Shown: in pieces, positions 1 to 8,793 of the stretch
Layout of the letters: the number at the start of each line of letters is the position of its first letter
How positions within the stretch are numbered: the first letter of the stretch is position 1
NCBI RefSeq assembly: GCF_002113025.1
Contig: NZ_NEJH01000007.1
Span: 62,001-126,000, forward strand
DNA: 64,000 nucleotides
Reading direction: 5' to 3'
Source of the DNA: Pseudomonas sp. B28(2017)
GTDB lineage: Bacteria > Pseudomonadota > Gammaproteobacteria > Pseudomonadales > Pseudomonadaceae
Made by a program: the position numbers and the translations under genes
The notes under the pieces: generated by a model
Seen by the model: only the letters and a program-made list of their open reading frames with translations
What the model was told of the DNA's origin: nothing
Database searches by the model: none

Positions 1-58
1 TTGCTCATTCTCCGGCGTCACGCAATCATCAATAAAGACCGATTCACTGCTGAATGAT

Positions 59-967
59 ATGAACCAAATGAATATCACCGACATCGACCTCAATCTGCTC
101 AAAGTCTTCGAAGCACTGCACGAGGAGTCCAGCGCCAGCCGTGCCGCCTTGCGCCTTGGCGTGACGCAATCGGCGGTCAGCGCGGCCCTGCGGCGGTTAC
201 GCGAGGTGTATGGCGATCAGCTGTTCGTGCGCACCGGACGAGGCCTGGCCCCCTCGCTCAAGGCCAATCAACTCAAGCCAGTGGTCAGCGATGCGCTGAA
301 CAAATGCCGGCAGAGCCTGGCGATGGTCGATCCGGCCGCGCAGCAGTACGACGGTCGCTCAGTCACTGTGGGAATGTCGGACGATTTCGAAATTGCCTAC
401 GGCCGGCGACTGATCGAAGAAATCGCCCATACCGCGCCGAAGCTGCGGCTGATTTTCCGCCAGACCCATAGTCAGATCGTCGCCCATGCATTGATGGAAC
501 GCAGCATCGACCTGGCGATTACCGCGGGCGGGTTTGCCGAGCGGCTGCTCAGCCGTCAGGTGCTGGGAGAAGGCGGATACCTGTGTCTGGCGGACCCATC
601 GAGCCTGGGCGCGGGCCAGCAGAACATCAGTCTTGAAGAGTTTGTCGCCCGTGAACACATTCTGGTGTCGTCCGGCGGTTTTATCGGAATTACCGATGAA
701 GGATTGGCGGCACTGGGGCTGAGTCGGCGGGTGTGCGCCTCGACCACGCACTTTGCCGCGTTGCCGCATTTGCTCAAGGGCAGCCAGGCCGTTGCGACCA
801 TTCCGGCCCATGCGGCGCAAAGCATCGCAACGCTCAGCGGACTGGCGTTGCTGCCCTGCCCCCTGGCGTTGCCACGTTACCCGATCGAGCTGGGCTGGCG
901 CACCAGCACTCAGCTCGATCCGGTGGTGTTGAAAGTGCGTGAAGCGATTGTCGCGAGTTTCGCGTGA
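59..967 (+). CDS. LysR family transcriptional regulator
   Basis: This is a DNA-binding regulator of 302 residues, the usual LysR length. The N-terminal winged helix-turn-helix covers about residues 8-65 (LNLLKVFEALHEESSASRAA, then VTQSAVSAALRRL), followed by a periplasmic-binding-like effector domain. Nothing lies upstream within the window, so its target is not visible. The downstream small gene at 977-1231 is convergent, so it is not an operon partner. The ATG at 59 is followed by a second ATG three codons later and either could serve. Family call is firm; effector and regulon are unknown. Confidence 0.9.
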   Translation: MNQMNITDIDLNLLKVFEALHEESSASRAALRLGVTQSAVSAALRRLREVYGDQLFVRTGRGLAPSLKANQLKPVVSDALNKCRQSLAMVDPAAQQYDGRSVTVGMSDDFEIAYGRRLIEEIAHTAPKLRLIFRQTHSQIVAHALMERSIDLAITAGGFAERLLSRQVLGEGGYLCLADPSSLGAGQQNISLEEFVAREHILVSSGGFIGITDEGLAALGLSRRVCASTTHFAALPHLLKGSQAVATIPAHAAQSIATLSGLALLPCPLALPRYPIELGWRTSTQLDPVVLKVREAIVASFA

Positions 968-976
968 CAGCCGATG

Positions 977-1231
977 TTACTTGTTGGCGGCCATCAGGCG
1001 ATTGACTTCACTGCGCACCATGTTGGCGAATTCCGGGGGCGACATGCCATCCAGTTCGGCGCGCACCCACTCTGCCCACTTGCCTTTGCGCTTGGCCCGT
1101 TCGCCGAACAACCGCGTGGCCTCGCCCTTGGCTTTGCCCAGGTTGTTTTGCCAGAGTTCGAACAGACGGGATTTCTCGTCTTCAAGCGCAGCGCGCTCGG
1201 CGAGGGGTTTGTCGGCCAGATTGAAGCTCAT
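977..1231 (-). CDS. Conserved small hypothetical protein, 84 aa
   Basis: A small charged, probably cytoplasmic protein with no signal peptide or membrane segment. An AGGA-type ribosome site precedes the ATG (AGGAAATTCCC then ATG). The sequence is rich in Lys, Arg and Glu and looks helical (for example ERAALEDEKSRLFELWQNNL). I do not recognise a named domain. It is convergent with the LysR gene and divergent from the DUF883-like gene at 1396. Confidence 0.7.
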   Translation of the reverse strand: MSFNLADKPLAERAALEDEKSRLFELWQNNLGKAKGEATRLFGERAKRKGKWAEWVRAELDGMSPPEFANMVRSEVNRLMAANK

Positions 1232-1395
1232 GGGAATTTCCTGCTGCGTAAAATAGGCGACATCTTACACTGCAGGACGAAATGTCCTGAGTCGGTTTTT
1301 CAGCAAGATGGCCTCCCCAGGCAAAATAGCTGCAACTTTACCGACAACGGCAGACTCCATTGTTCACTGTCCACTTACCTGCAAGGAATACTTCA

Positions 1396-1713
1396 ATGGC
1401 CCGCAAAACCGCCGCGCAAGCCGCCGAAGATCAAATCAAGGATCTAGCGTTCAGCGAACTTCAATCGCTGATCGAAGAGTCGGAAAAACTGCTGAAAAGC
1501 AGCGCGTCACTGGTCGGGGAAGAAGCGGAGACCCTTCGCGGACAAATCGCGCTGAAACTCCGGCAAGCCCGGGATTCGGTGACCAGCGTACGCGACCGGA
1601 CCTTGCCCGCGGTCGAGGCCACTGAAACCTATATCGGCGGGCATCCATGGCAAACCGTGGCGATTTCTGCCGGGCTCGGACTGGTGGTGGGATTGTTACT
1701 GGGACGGCGTTAA
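1396..1713 (+). CDS. DUF883 (ElaB/YqjD-like) membrane-anchored protein
   Basis: This 105-residue protein has the ElaB/YqjD architecture: an amphipathic helical region, then a C-terminal hydrophobic anchor with glycine zipper character (ISAGLGLVVGLLLGRR). E. coli members of the family are inner-membrane, ribosome-associated, stationary-phase proteins; that role here is inference. The ATG at 1396 is preferred because an AGGA motif lies just upstream and because the 12 residues that a longer start would add (from 1360) do not look like the family. Confidence 0.8.
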   Translation: MARKTAAQAAEDQIKDLAFSELQSLIEESEKLLKSSASLVGEEAETLRGQIALKLRQARDSVTSVRDRTLPAVEATETYIGGHPWQTVAISAGLGLVVGLLLGRR

Positions 1714-1738
1714 GCGTTCCGATCAATCACAGCAAACC

Positions 1739-1830
1739 CTGTGGGAACGAGCCTGCTCGCGAAGAGGTCGTGTCAGTCTAGATTCATGTTGACTGATCCA
1801 CCGCCTTCGCGAGCAGGCTCGCTCCCACAG
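1739..1830. repeat. REP doublet (inverted pair)
   Basis: Two 26-base arms (1739-1764 and 1805-1830) are inverted complements with one mismatch and carry the fluorescens-group REP core GAGCCTGCTCGCGAAG. It sits between the convergent ends of the DUF883 gene and dpkA. Confidence 0.9.
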
Positions 1831-1854
1831 GTTCGATACCACTTGTTGACAGGA

Positions 1855-2895
1855 TCAGTCCCCGGCCAGCTCCCGCAGGTTCGCCAGCGTCCGGGCATCG
1901 AGCTCAATGCCGTTGACCTGCGACCTGGCGCGCTGCTGATGACGTCGGTCACCCGGCAAGCGCTTCAAGCCGACACCGTGCATTTGTCGCACCAATTCCT
2001 GGCTGCGCTCGGCAAAACTCTGCCCTGCCGCTTTGCCCGGATCGATCACAATCAGCAACTGACCGGTCCAGGGCGTCTTGGCGCCGGGGTGGTTCTTCCA
2101 GTCGAATTCGAAGGAAAAATTCCCCCCGGTCAGTGCCGCCGCGAGCAACTCGACCATCATCGACAACGCCGAGCCCTTGTGCCCGCCAAAAGGCAGCAAC
2201 GCGCCACCCTCAAGAATCGCTTTGGGGTCTGTGGTCGGCTGGCCGAGGCTATCCACCCCCATCCCTGCCGGCAAGCGTTCACCCTCGCGTGCGGCAATTT
2301 GCACATCACCATGGGCAATGGCACTGGTGGCCAGGTCGAAGACAATCGGTTCGCCGTCGGCCCGCGGGGCGGCAAAGGCAATCGGGTTGGTGCCGAACAG
2401 CGGCCGGTCGGCGCCGTGGGGCACGACACAGGTCATGCTGTTGACCACACTCAAGGCCACCAGGCCTTCATAGGCAAAAGGTTCGACATCCGGCCACAGC
2501 GCAGCGAAATGGTGTGAGTTACGAATAGCCAGTACCGCGATTCCGGCGCTCCGCGCTTTCTCTACCAACAACTCGCGTGCGGCGGCCAGGGCCGGTTGCG
2601 CAAAACCGTTGGCGGCATCGACCCGTACAAAACCCGAGGCCACATCTTCGACGATCGGAACGGCCTGGCCGTTGACCCAACCACTTTGCAGTGTGGATAC
2701 ATAACCCGGAATCCGGAACACGCCGTGACTGTGCGCACCGTCGCGCTCGGCGCTCGCGCAGTTTTGCGCCAGCACCCTGGCGACATCGGCCGAGGTGCCG
2801 TGACGCAAGAATATCTTCTCTAGCAAAGCGCTCAACGCTTCAAGGGACAAGTGTTGCGGGACCGCAGTGGAGGCGTGATCGTGTGGCGCAGACAT
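1855..2895 (-). CDS. dpkA: Delta1-piperideine-2-carboxylate / delta1-pyrroline-2-carboxylate reductase
   Basis: A member of the Ldh/malate dehydrogenase type-2 family that reduces cyclic imino acids (P2C to L-pipecolate, Pyr2C to L-proline) with NADPH, in D-lysine and D-proline/hydroxyproline catabolism. It carries the family motifs DGAHSHGVFR and NSHHFAALWPDVEPFA, and long stretches match what I remember of Pseudomonas DpkA (for example PTTDPKAILEGGALLPFGGH). The ATG at 2895 gives MSAPHDHAS, like known starts; a longer frame begins at 2955 but adds an unlikely leader. 346 aa, full length. Its substrate preference cannot be read from sequence alone. Confidence 0.87.
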   Translation of the reverse strand: MSAPHDHASTAVPQHLSLEALSALLEKIFLRHGTSADVARVLAQNCASAERDGAHSHGVFRIPGYVSTLQSGWVNGQAVPIVEDVASGFVRVDAANGFAQPALAAARELLVEKARSAGIAVLAIRNSHHFAALWPDVEPFAYEGLVALSVVNSMTCVVPHGADRPLFGTNPIAFAAPRADGEPIVFDLATSAIAHGDVQIAAREGERLPAGMGVDSLGQPTTDPKAILEGGALLPFGGHKGSALSMMVELLAAALTGGNFSFEFDWKNHPGAKTPWTGQLLIVIDPGKAAGQSFAERSQELVRQMHGVGLKRLPGDRRHQQRARSQVNGIELDARTLANLRELAGD

Positions 2896-3228
2896 CTGAA
2901 GCTCCAGACTAATTATTGGAGGGGGCAACAGCGTACGTAGACCGCCGATTAACAACGCGCCGGGAGCGAGCTGTCAACCCTTCGATTGCGCAGCGATGCC
3001 TGACTCACCTGCTCCACTGTTTTTCCCCCGAAGCCTTTCGCTCAGCAATGCCGTTTTGAAGTACAACCGCCTTCAAAGTTGGCCCACCGGGCAGGTCCAC
3101 GAATTCGCCCATCCGAAAAGAACGCGGCGCTCTGACGAAAAATAAACGCACTTTGATGGGTAATTGCCATGACTGATGTTCTCGCAGACTTTCCCCAAGG
3201 TTAGAATGCACGAAATCAGGATGAGCCA
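2896..3228. other. Divergent intergenic region dpkA / fpvR
   Basis: These 333 bases must carry the promoters of dpkA (leftward) and the anti-sigma gene (rightward). I see no REP, no strong hairpin and no convincing PvdS-type box (TAAAT...CGT) in it. Weak frames crossing it overlap no family and were not called. Confidence 0.6.
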
Positions 3229-4230
3229 ATGACCGAACACACGCTCTCGGAAGCCGAATACGACGCCATCACCGACGCCGCTGCGCATTGGTGCATGCGT
3301 CTGCACGCCAATGATTGCACCGAGCAGGAGCGCCAGGCTTTCGCGCAATGGCGGGATGCACATCCCCTCCACGCCTTCGAGTACGAGGCGATGCTGGAAA
3401 TCTGGGATGTCGCCGGGGACTTGCCTTGCCCCGCCCCCGTCGTGCCGATGGTTCGAGCCAAGCCCCAGACGCCCTGGCGCACCTTGGGCATCGCTGCCGC
3501 CGTGTGTGCCCTGGCGTTGCCGCTGGCCGCGTTCAGCGGCTGGCACTTGGGTTGGCTGCCCAATTCGTACCAGCATTTCGAATCGACCGACCACGTCCGC
3601 ACGGTCACCTTGAACGATGGCAGTCAGGTCGAACTGAACCTCGGTAGCGAACTGACGTACAGCAACTACAAGGATCAGCGGCAAGTCACGCTGAAAAAAG
3701 GCGAGGCCTTCTTCAGCGTCAGCCACGACACTCGTCACCCGTTTATCGTCAAGGCGGCCGAGGGCCGCATACGCGTGACCGGAACCCAATTCAACGTCTG
3801 GATGTATGAAGACCAGGTGAAGGTGAACCTGATCGAAGGCTCGGTACTGGTCAGCAGCAACGATGACCTGCCCGGCGACGGCCTGCGACTGGGTCCGGCG
3901 ATGCAGGCGAGCTATCGCCATGGTGATTTCACTCCGCGCATCAGCGATACCTATGACAATGACAGTTCGCTGGCCTGGCGCCAGGGCAAACTGGTGCTCG
4001 ACGATCTGGCGCTGACCGATGCATTGCCCCTGATCAATCGCTATCTGGATAAACCGTTGATGGTCGCTGACAACAGCACCGGCTCGATCCACATCGGCGG
4101 CATCTACAACATCAAGGAGATCAACGGTCTGGTGAAGTCCCTGCCCCGGGTACTGCCGGTCTACCTGACACGCAATGACAACGGCAACCTGGTGGTCAAC
4201 GCGATTCCGCAAAAGCCCCCGAAAAGCTGA
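3229..4230 (+). CDS. fpvR: FecR-family anti-sigma factor, probably FpvR
   Basis: An inner-membrane anti-sigma/signal transducer of 333 residues. A DUF4880-type cytoplasmic domain occupies about residues 10-60 (including FAQWRDAHPLHAFEYEAM), a single membrane helix lies near 86-108, the FecR domain starts near 112 (TVTLNDGSQVELNLGSEL), and an STN-like C-terminal part follows (about 255-325). AGGATGAGCCA precedes the ATG. It is convergent with pvdQ; in P. aeruginosa FpvR, which restrains PvdS and FpvI, also lies near pvdQ, which supports the name. No sigma factor gene adjoins it. It could be another FecR paralogue. Confidence 0.72.
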   Translation: MTEHTLSEAEYDAITDAAAHWCMRLHANDCTEQERQAFAQWRDAHPLHAFEYEAMLEIWDVAGDLPCPAPVVPMVRAKPQTPWRTLGIAAAVCALALPLAAFSGWHLGWLPNSYQHFESTDHVRTVTLNDGSQVELNLGSELTYSNYKDQRQVTLKKGEAFFSVSHDTRHPFIVKAAEGRIRVTGTQFNVWMYEDQVKVNLIEGSVLVSSNDDLPGDGLRLGPAMQASYRHGDFTPRISDTYDNDSSLAWRQGKLVLDDLALTDALPLINRYLDKPLMVADNSTGSIHIGGIYNIKEINGLVKSLPRVLPVYLTRNDNGNLVVNAIPQKPPKS

Positions 4231-4231
4231 A

Positions 4232-4261
4232 AAGGCCGCAACCCTTGTGTGGTACGGCCTT
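4232..4261. terminator. Candidate bidirectional terminator between fpvR and pvdQ
   Basis: AAGGCCG (4232-4238) pairs with CGGCCTT (4255-4261) and is followed by TCTTCGTTC. It lies in the 58-base gap between the convergent stops. The loop is long and the T-run imperfect. Confidence 0.45.
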
Positions 4262-4288
4262 CTTCGTTCATTTCAAATACCCATCAGA

Positions 4289-6631
4289 TCACTGCGCGGC
4301 CACCTTGGCAGCCTTTTCATCCTGCTGACGGATGGTCTGCACCTGATACTGCGGATCGGCGGTGATCTGTTGCTCGGTGAACGGCAACACGCTCAACTGC
4401 TTGTTCGAAAACGCCAGGGTCTGGTCCCGGGAATACTTGGACGCCGGGTCACTCGATAACGAAAACGCCAACAACCCTTTGGCCTGCGGCCCCTGCTCAT
4501 CAAAGGTCACCACCTGCAAGTAACTGGTGCCGCTGACCACTTCACGCTTGCCGTCGGATCTCGGCACGCTCTGGATCGCGTTATAGACCCCCAGCGTGCC
4601 CGGCCCGCCGTGAATCGGTGTTTGCTGGCTACCGTTGCTGGCCACCTGGATATCGCCCCAGCGGCGGTCTGGTTTGAGGCCCGCAGCGCTGACTTGTTCG
4701 ACCGAGGCCAGCATCGCCGCCCGCAGCGCCTGCGCCACATCCGGGCGATCGATCGCCAGGCCACGCGGGGTGTGTTGCGGGTCCAGCGGATCGAACGCCA
4801 CGCGCCAGACGTCCGGGACCTGCTCCAACGCCGCCATGACATTCTGGAAGTGGACAAATCCAAGACCGCTGTTCAGGTTTGCCGTGCGATCCCACGCTTT
4901 GAGGCTGGTGCACAGGGGCGTAAGCACTTTTGCGTCGGTGCCGAGATCTTTCGCGCAAAACTGCAGCAAATCGGGCATCACTTGAACGGCCAGATACACC
5001 TGATCGTCCATGACCATGTGTTGCAAGTCCGTCGACCCAACCTTGGCCAGCGTATGCAATCGATCCAGCGCAAAACGCGCACGCAAACCCAGTGGCTGGC
5101 TGTCCTGGCTGATCAATGGCGAGTAGCCGGTCAGTGGTTGCGCCGGGTTGGCCATCCATGCCGAATCGTTGGAGTGCTGGACAAAATCCTTGCGCAGCAA
5201 CTGCGGCAGTCTATCCGAGGCATAGATGCCGGCCTGCGCGGCCAGCGGGTCGATGTCCCAGGCACAGGCACTGCTGGAACCGTCGAGGATGATCATCTGC
5301 AAACCGATTCGTGGATCGCTGCACTGGGCGAGCTTGGCCGCACTGACGTTGGGCACCACCGACAAGTTCATGTACAGCGTCTGCCCCTGATCGTCCGCCG
5401 CCAGCGTGTTGACCCACGGAACCCCCTGGATCTTGTGCACCGAGGCCTGTAAATCCTTGAGGTTACGGGCGCGGTTCATTGCGTACCACTGTTGCAGCAC
5501 GCGGTCGTTATCCAGGTTGGCATCGCGCAAGCTGTAGGCGTACTGATGGTCCCAATCCAGCTTTCCAGGCCATTGCACCACCGGGCCGAACTTCGAGTTG
5601 TAGATCACATGGGAAATCGCCCGGACCTGCCCGTCCGCCTGTTTGACGTTGATGGTCACGGCTTGCTTTTCCATCGGCAAGGACTGGCCGTCGAGCAGAT
5701 AACGGGTCGAATCCCCGGGATCAAGTTGCAGACGGTACAGCGTGAAGTGCCTGGACGAATCCACAGTGTGGGTCCAGGCCAGATGTTGATTGAAACCGAT
5801 GTTGATCACCGGCAGGCCGGGCAACGCCGCGCCCATCACGTCCAGTTTGCCGGGAATGGTCAGGTGCATCTGATAAAAACGCATGCCGCCCACCCACGGA
5901 AAGTGCGGATTGGCCAGCAACATGCCGCGGCCATTGAAAGAACGCTCGCTGCCGACCGCGACGGCGTTGCTGCCCCGGTCCAGGGCAAAGCGCTGCATCC
6001 GCATGGCGGCCACCTGGAAACCTGCGTTTGACGCCTGAGTAACCGCCTCGGGAGGCGCGGCCCCGGCCAGGGCCTCGGCAAATTGCCCGACTCCGCCCTC
6101 GACCAGCAGGCGCCGGGTCAACTTGAGCAGATCCATCGTCGTGATATCCCGCACCCAGTCGCCCTGGCATTGCGCCGGCAAGCCCTGTGCGCGACGTTCG
6201 GCCAGCGAACGGTTATAACCCGCCACGTACCCCTCAATGAGTTCGCGGACCTCCGGAGTTTGCGCCTGCCAGAAACCGGTCACGGCCTGTGGTGTATTCA
6301 ACCAGGTGAAAAACACATCGCTGACCAGATTCTCCCGCTCTTCGACGGTGAACTGATCCGGCCCGAAATACCGCGAACGTTCGCCGTTCACCGTAGTGAT
6401 CTCGTTGGCCAGCAGGCACAGGTTGTCCTGGGCGTAGGCATAGCCGATGCCGTAGCCGAGCCCGCGCTCGTTGTCGGCGCGGATATGCGGCACGCCGAAA
6501 CTGGTTCGGCGAATGTCCGCGCTCGTTTGCGAAGGCGTACCGCTCGCGCTCGCAGCAAGGCTCAGCCCCAGGCTCAACCCCAGTGTCACACCCGCCAGGC
6601 TCAACCTGGCTAACTGGCTGGAAATAATCAC
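4289..6631 (-). CDS. pvdQ: PvdQ-type acylase (penicillin acylase family, Ntn hydrolase)
   Basis: A periplasmic N-terminal-nucleophile hydrolase that removes the fatty-acyl chain of the pyoverdine precursor and can cleave long-chain acyl-homoserine lactones. The GTG at 6631 is chosen because GGAG lies five bases upstream and it gives a signal peptide directly (LSLAGVTLGLSLGLSLAAS). The autocatalytic site is LDRGSNAVAVG with Ser at residue 221 of the 780-residue precursor, close to Ser217 in P. aeruginosa PvdQ. The alpha segment starts after the signal (FGVPHIRADNERGLGYG). A longer ATG frame reaches 6712. Neighbours fpvR and the PA2384-like gene support PvdQ over QuiP. Confidence 0.87.
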   Translation of the reverse strand: MIISSQLARLSLAGVTLGLSLGLSLAASASGTPSQTSADIRRTSFGVPHIRADNERGLGYGIGYAYAQDNLCLLANEITTVNGERSRYFGPDQFTVEERENLVSDVFFTWLNTPQAVTGFWQAQTPEVRELIEGYVAGYNRSLAERRAQGLPAQCQGDWVRDITTMDLLKLTRRLLVEGGVGQFAEALAGAAPPEAVTQASNAGFQVAAMRMQRFALDRGSNAVAVGSERSFNGRGMLLANPHFPWVGGMRFYQMHLTIPGKLDVMGAALPGLPVINIGFNQHLAWTHTVDSSRHFTLYRLQLDPGDSTRYLLDGQSLPMEKQAVTINVKQADGQVRAISHVIYNSKFGPVVQWPGKLDWDHQYAYSLRDANLDNDRVLQQWYAMNRARNLKDLQASVHKIQGVPWVNTLAADDQGQTLYMNLSVVPNVSAAKLAQCSDPRIGLQMIILDGSSSACAWDIDPLAAQAGIYASDRLPQLLRKDFVQHSNDSAWMANPAQPLTGYSPLISQDSQPLGLRARFALDRLHTLAKVGSTDLQHMVMDDQVYLAVQVMPDLLQFCAKDLGTDAKVLTPLCTSLKAWDRTANLNSGLGFVHFQNVMAALEQVPDVWRVAFDPLDPQHTPRGLAIDRPDVAQALRAAMLASVEQVSAAGLKPDRRWGDIQVASNGSQQTPIHGGPGTLGVYNAIQSVPRSDGKREVVSGTSYLQVVTFDEQGPQAKGLLAFSLSSDPASKYSRDQTLAFSNKQLSVLPFTEQQITADPQYQVQTIRQQDEKAAKVAAQ

Positions 6632-6701
6632 GCTCGCTCCTGATCGAAAAAACGATGGCCACTGCTGCGCATACCCACACGCAGTGTGCCTCCCTGTAGG
6701 G

Positions 6702-6724
6702 ACGAAGCTCACATCAAAAATTTA
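6702..6724 (-). promoter_or_regulatory. Candidate PvdS-type promoter (TAAAT-N15-CGT) for pvdQ
   Basis: Read on the minus strand, CTAAAT (TAAAT at 6724-6720) is followed after 15 bases by CGT (6704-6702), about 70 bases before the pvdQ start. The iron-starvation sigma PvdS is known to use TAAAT-N16/17-CGT, so the spacer here is one base short. Confidence 0.35.
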
Positions 6725-6880
6725 GGGTTTTACCGCCCATTGGCACAGGGTCTGACAGGTTGATCACACGTTGGCGACAAAATTTCTACATTTGAGCCTT
6801 CATGATTTGCGCTGCTCATACGTCTAGTCATGTAAGAGCGCCCACATTTTCCTGATCAGGCTCTGAAAAGGAGTTTTGCA

Positions 6881-7252
6881 ATGTACAACTCGCAACTGCC
6901 AACGGACGGTAGCAATGCGCCAAAGGGTACTTCCATGGGAGTCAGCGTATTCGAGCCGCGTACCGATCGCCACAGCAACGAGCGCATCCGGGTCCTGCTC
7001 AAAAGCTATGGTCTGCGAACCAGCCTGATCCGCCTGAAAGTCATCGATGCCTTGCTGACGGCCGCCGAAAGCGACCGCAGCCTCGGCGTACGCGGTGTGC
7101 ACAGCCAATTACTGGACCTGGATGTTCCATTGTCCTTTCTCAGCGTGCGTGAAGTGCTGAAGCGCTTGTGCAGCGAAGGCGTGATTGTCCTCAACCCCGA
7201 TAAAAGCTACAGCCTGCACCCTCAGGCTGCTGCCATCCTGCGCAACCAATGA
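6881..7252 (+). CDS. PA2384-like putative iron-responsive regulator (Fur-like winged helix)
   Basis: A 123-residue protein whose middle region reads as a Fur-like winged helix (VLLKSYGLRTSLIRLKVIDA, then a second helix ending LSVREVLKRL and a wing ending in NPDKSYSLH). It lacks the His/Cys-rich metal-binding C-terminal half of true Fur proteins. Pseudomonas homologues are annotated as Fe2+/Zn2+ uptake regulators, and PA2384 is next to pvdQ in P. aeruginosa as here. AAGGAG lies well placed before the ATG. It is divergent from pvdQ with 249 bases between. Role as regulator is inferred. Confidence 0.72.
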   Translation: MYNSQLPTDGSNAPKGTSMGVSVFEPRTDRHSNERIRVLLKSYGLRTSLIRLKVIDALLTAAESDRSLGVRGVHSQLLDLDVPLSFLSVREVLKRLCSEGVIVLNPDKSYSLHPQAAAILRNQ

Positions 7253-7260
7253 TCGAATGA

Positions 7261-7449
7261 TCAGGGCTTGACCTTGCGGCGCATCACGCCATTGATGACC
7301 ACCACGACCACCGCCACGCCTATGGCGATGTACTGGAACACTTTTTCGCTGATGACGCCGGTATTCTGCAACCAGGAAAGGCCAAACATGATCCCCAGTA
7401 CCGCCAGGGAGATCAGAATCGAGTATTTCAAACGTTGCGACTGAGTCAT
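7261..7449 (-). CDS. Small two-helix inner membrane protein
   Basis: 62 residues starting MTQSQRLKYS, with two hydrophobic segments (ILISLAVLGIMFGLSWL and YIAIGVAVVVVVINGV) separated by a short polar turn, and a basic tail RRKVKP. AGGA precedes the ATG at 7449; a longer frame to 7503 lacks family character. No function recognised. It is convergent with the PA2384-like gene. Confidence 0.65.
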   Translation of the reverse strand: MTQSQRLKYSILISLAVLGIMFGLSWLQNTGVISEKVFQYIAIGVAVVVVVINGVMRRKVKP

Positions 7450-7607
7450 TGCGGGTTCCTGAATCTGAAAAATGTATCCGGTTTGTATCGGCACGCATGC
7501 CAAGCGCTTACCCTGTTTCGGGGATAAGCCGCTATGAGCGGGGTCTCATGTTACAGCCGATGAAGAGTTTTAGCTTCATTTCGGCGATAACCATGAGGAA
7601 TTCCAAA

Positions 7608-7745
7608 ATGTTGCGTCGAATCACACGGCTGATTCCCCTGCTTGCCATCCTGACCCTGAGCGGATGCATTGTTTTCCCCCATGGGGGCTGGCACCACGAT
7701 CACTACTACGACCATGGCGGACCGGGTTACTACCAACATCGTTAA
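7608..7745 (+). CDS. Short His-rich lipoprotein, 45 aa
   Basis: Begins MLRRITRLIPLLAILTLSGC, a lipoprotein signal with lipobox LSGC, followed by a short His/Tyr/Gly tail (HGGWHHDHYYDHGGPGYYQH). GAGGAA is eight bases before the ATG at 7608. The clustered histidines suggest metal binding, which is inference only. Upstream in-frame ATGs at 7593 and earlier would bury the signal peptide. Confidence 0.62.
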   Translation: MLRRITRLIPLLAILTLSGCIVFPHGGWHHDHYYDHGGPGYYQHR

Positions 7746-7749
7746 TAGC

Positions 7750-8676
7750 TCAACGCCCCGAATCCTTTCTGTAAAAGTCATTGCCGGGCTGGGCACACAA
7801 CTCTACCAGCCAATCGACAAACACACGCACCCGCCGGGATAACTGGCGGTGCGGCGGATAAAGCGCAGTCATCGGCATGCCCGGTGGCGGCACGTCCCTG
7901 AGCACTTCACACAAACGTCCCTCCTCCAGTTGCCGCGCCACGTGATAGTACGGCGTCTGCACCAGGCCATATCCGGCCTCGCACGCCGCCAGATAGCCAT
8001 CGGCACTGTTGACCGCCACCTGCTTGGGCAGGTCGACCGACTGCACCTGGCCATCCACGACAAACTCCAGCCCATAGCGTTTTCCGCTGCTGCTGGAGAA
8101 GTACTCGACCACCTGATGCCCACGCAGGTCATCCAGCGTACGCGGCGTCCCGTGCCGCTGCAGATAGCCGGGGCTGGCACAGGTCACCTGATCCATCATC
8201 ACCAGCGGCCGCGCCACCAACGAATCGTCCAGTGGCGAACCGCCGCGCAATACACAATCGACACCTTCGCGAATCAGGTCGATCGGTCGGTCGTTCAAGC
8301 CAATTTCCAGTTCGATCAAGGGGTAGCGGGCGGTGAATTGCGGCAGTGCCGGGATCACCACCAGGCGCCCCACTCCCGCCGGCATGTCCACGCGCAACAG
8401 CCCCTTGGGATTGTGCCGTGCTGCACTGAACACCGCTTCGGTCTCTTCAAGATCCGCCAGCAAGCGCACGCAACGCGGGTAATAGGCCGCACCGTCGAGC
8501 GTCAGGCTGATCTGCCGCGTGGTCCGTTGCAGCAGTTGTACCCCCAGATGTGCCTCCAGTTGCTTGATCAGGATGGTCACCGAGGCCCGGGGCAATTGCA
8601 GGCTGTCGGCGGCCCTGGCAAAGCCACCCAGCTCGACGATTCGGGTAAAGACGCGCATGGCGTTGAAACGGTCCAT
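7750..8676 (-). CDS. LysR family transcriptional regulator (AaeR/DsdC-like subgroup)
   Basis: 308 residues with the N-terminal HTH (MDRFNAMRVFTRIVELGGFA, then LPRASVTILIKQLEAHLGV) and an effector domain. It is divergently transcribed from the aldo/keto reductase at 8794 with 117 bases between, the classic layout for a LysR protein controlling its neighbour. The ATG at 8676 (MDRFN) fits the family start better than the frame to 8688. Inducer unknown. Confidence 0.88.
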   Translation of the reverse strand: MDRFNAMRVFTRIVELGGFARAADSLQLPRASVTILIKQLEAHLGVQLLQRTTRQISLTLDGAAYYPRCVRLLADLEETEAVFSAARHNPKGLLRVDMPAGVGRLVVIPALPQFTARYPLIELEIGLNDRPIDLIREGVDCVLRGGSPLDDSLVARPLVMMDQVTCASPGYLQRHGTPRTLDDLRGHQVVEYFSSSSGKRYGLEFVVDGQVQSVDLPKQVAVNSADGYLAACEAGYGLVQTPYYHVARQLEEGRLCEVLRDVPPPGMPMTALYPPHRQLSRRVRVFVDWLVELCAQPGNDFYRKDSGR

Positions 8677-8793
8677 TGCTGGCTCCACCGGCAGATTGTT
8701 TAGATTTAACGAATAGTGATAGCCGTTTTAGCCGGTTTATCTTGTTTCTGTCGAGGCGAACAATGGCGATTCACTTCACAGGGAGCTGATTTC

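Noticed and set aside
2896..3228. PvdS-type promoter for fpvR
   Set aside because: AATAAACGC resembles the first element but no CGT stands at 15-17 bases from a TAAAT.
3073..4212. Long antisense reading frame opposite fpvR (379 codons)
   Set aside because: It is a G/C-driven shadow of a gene with clear FecR domains, has no family resemblance and no ribosome site.
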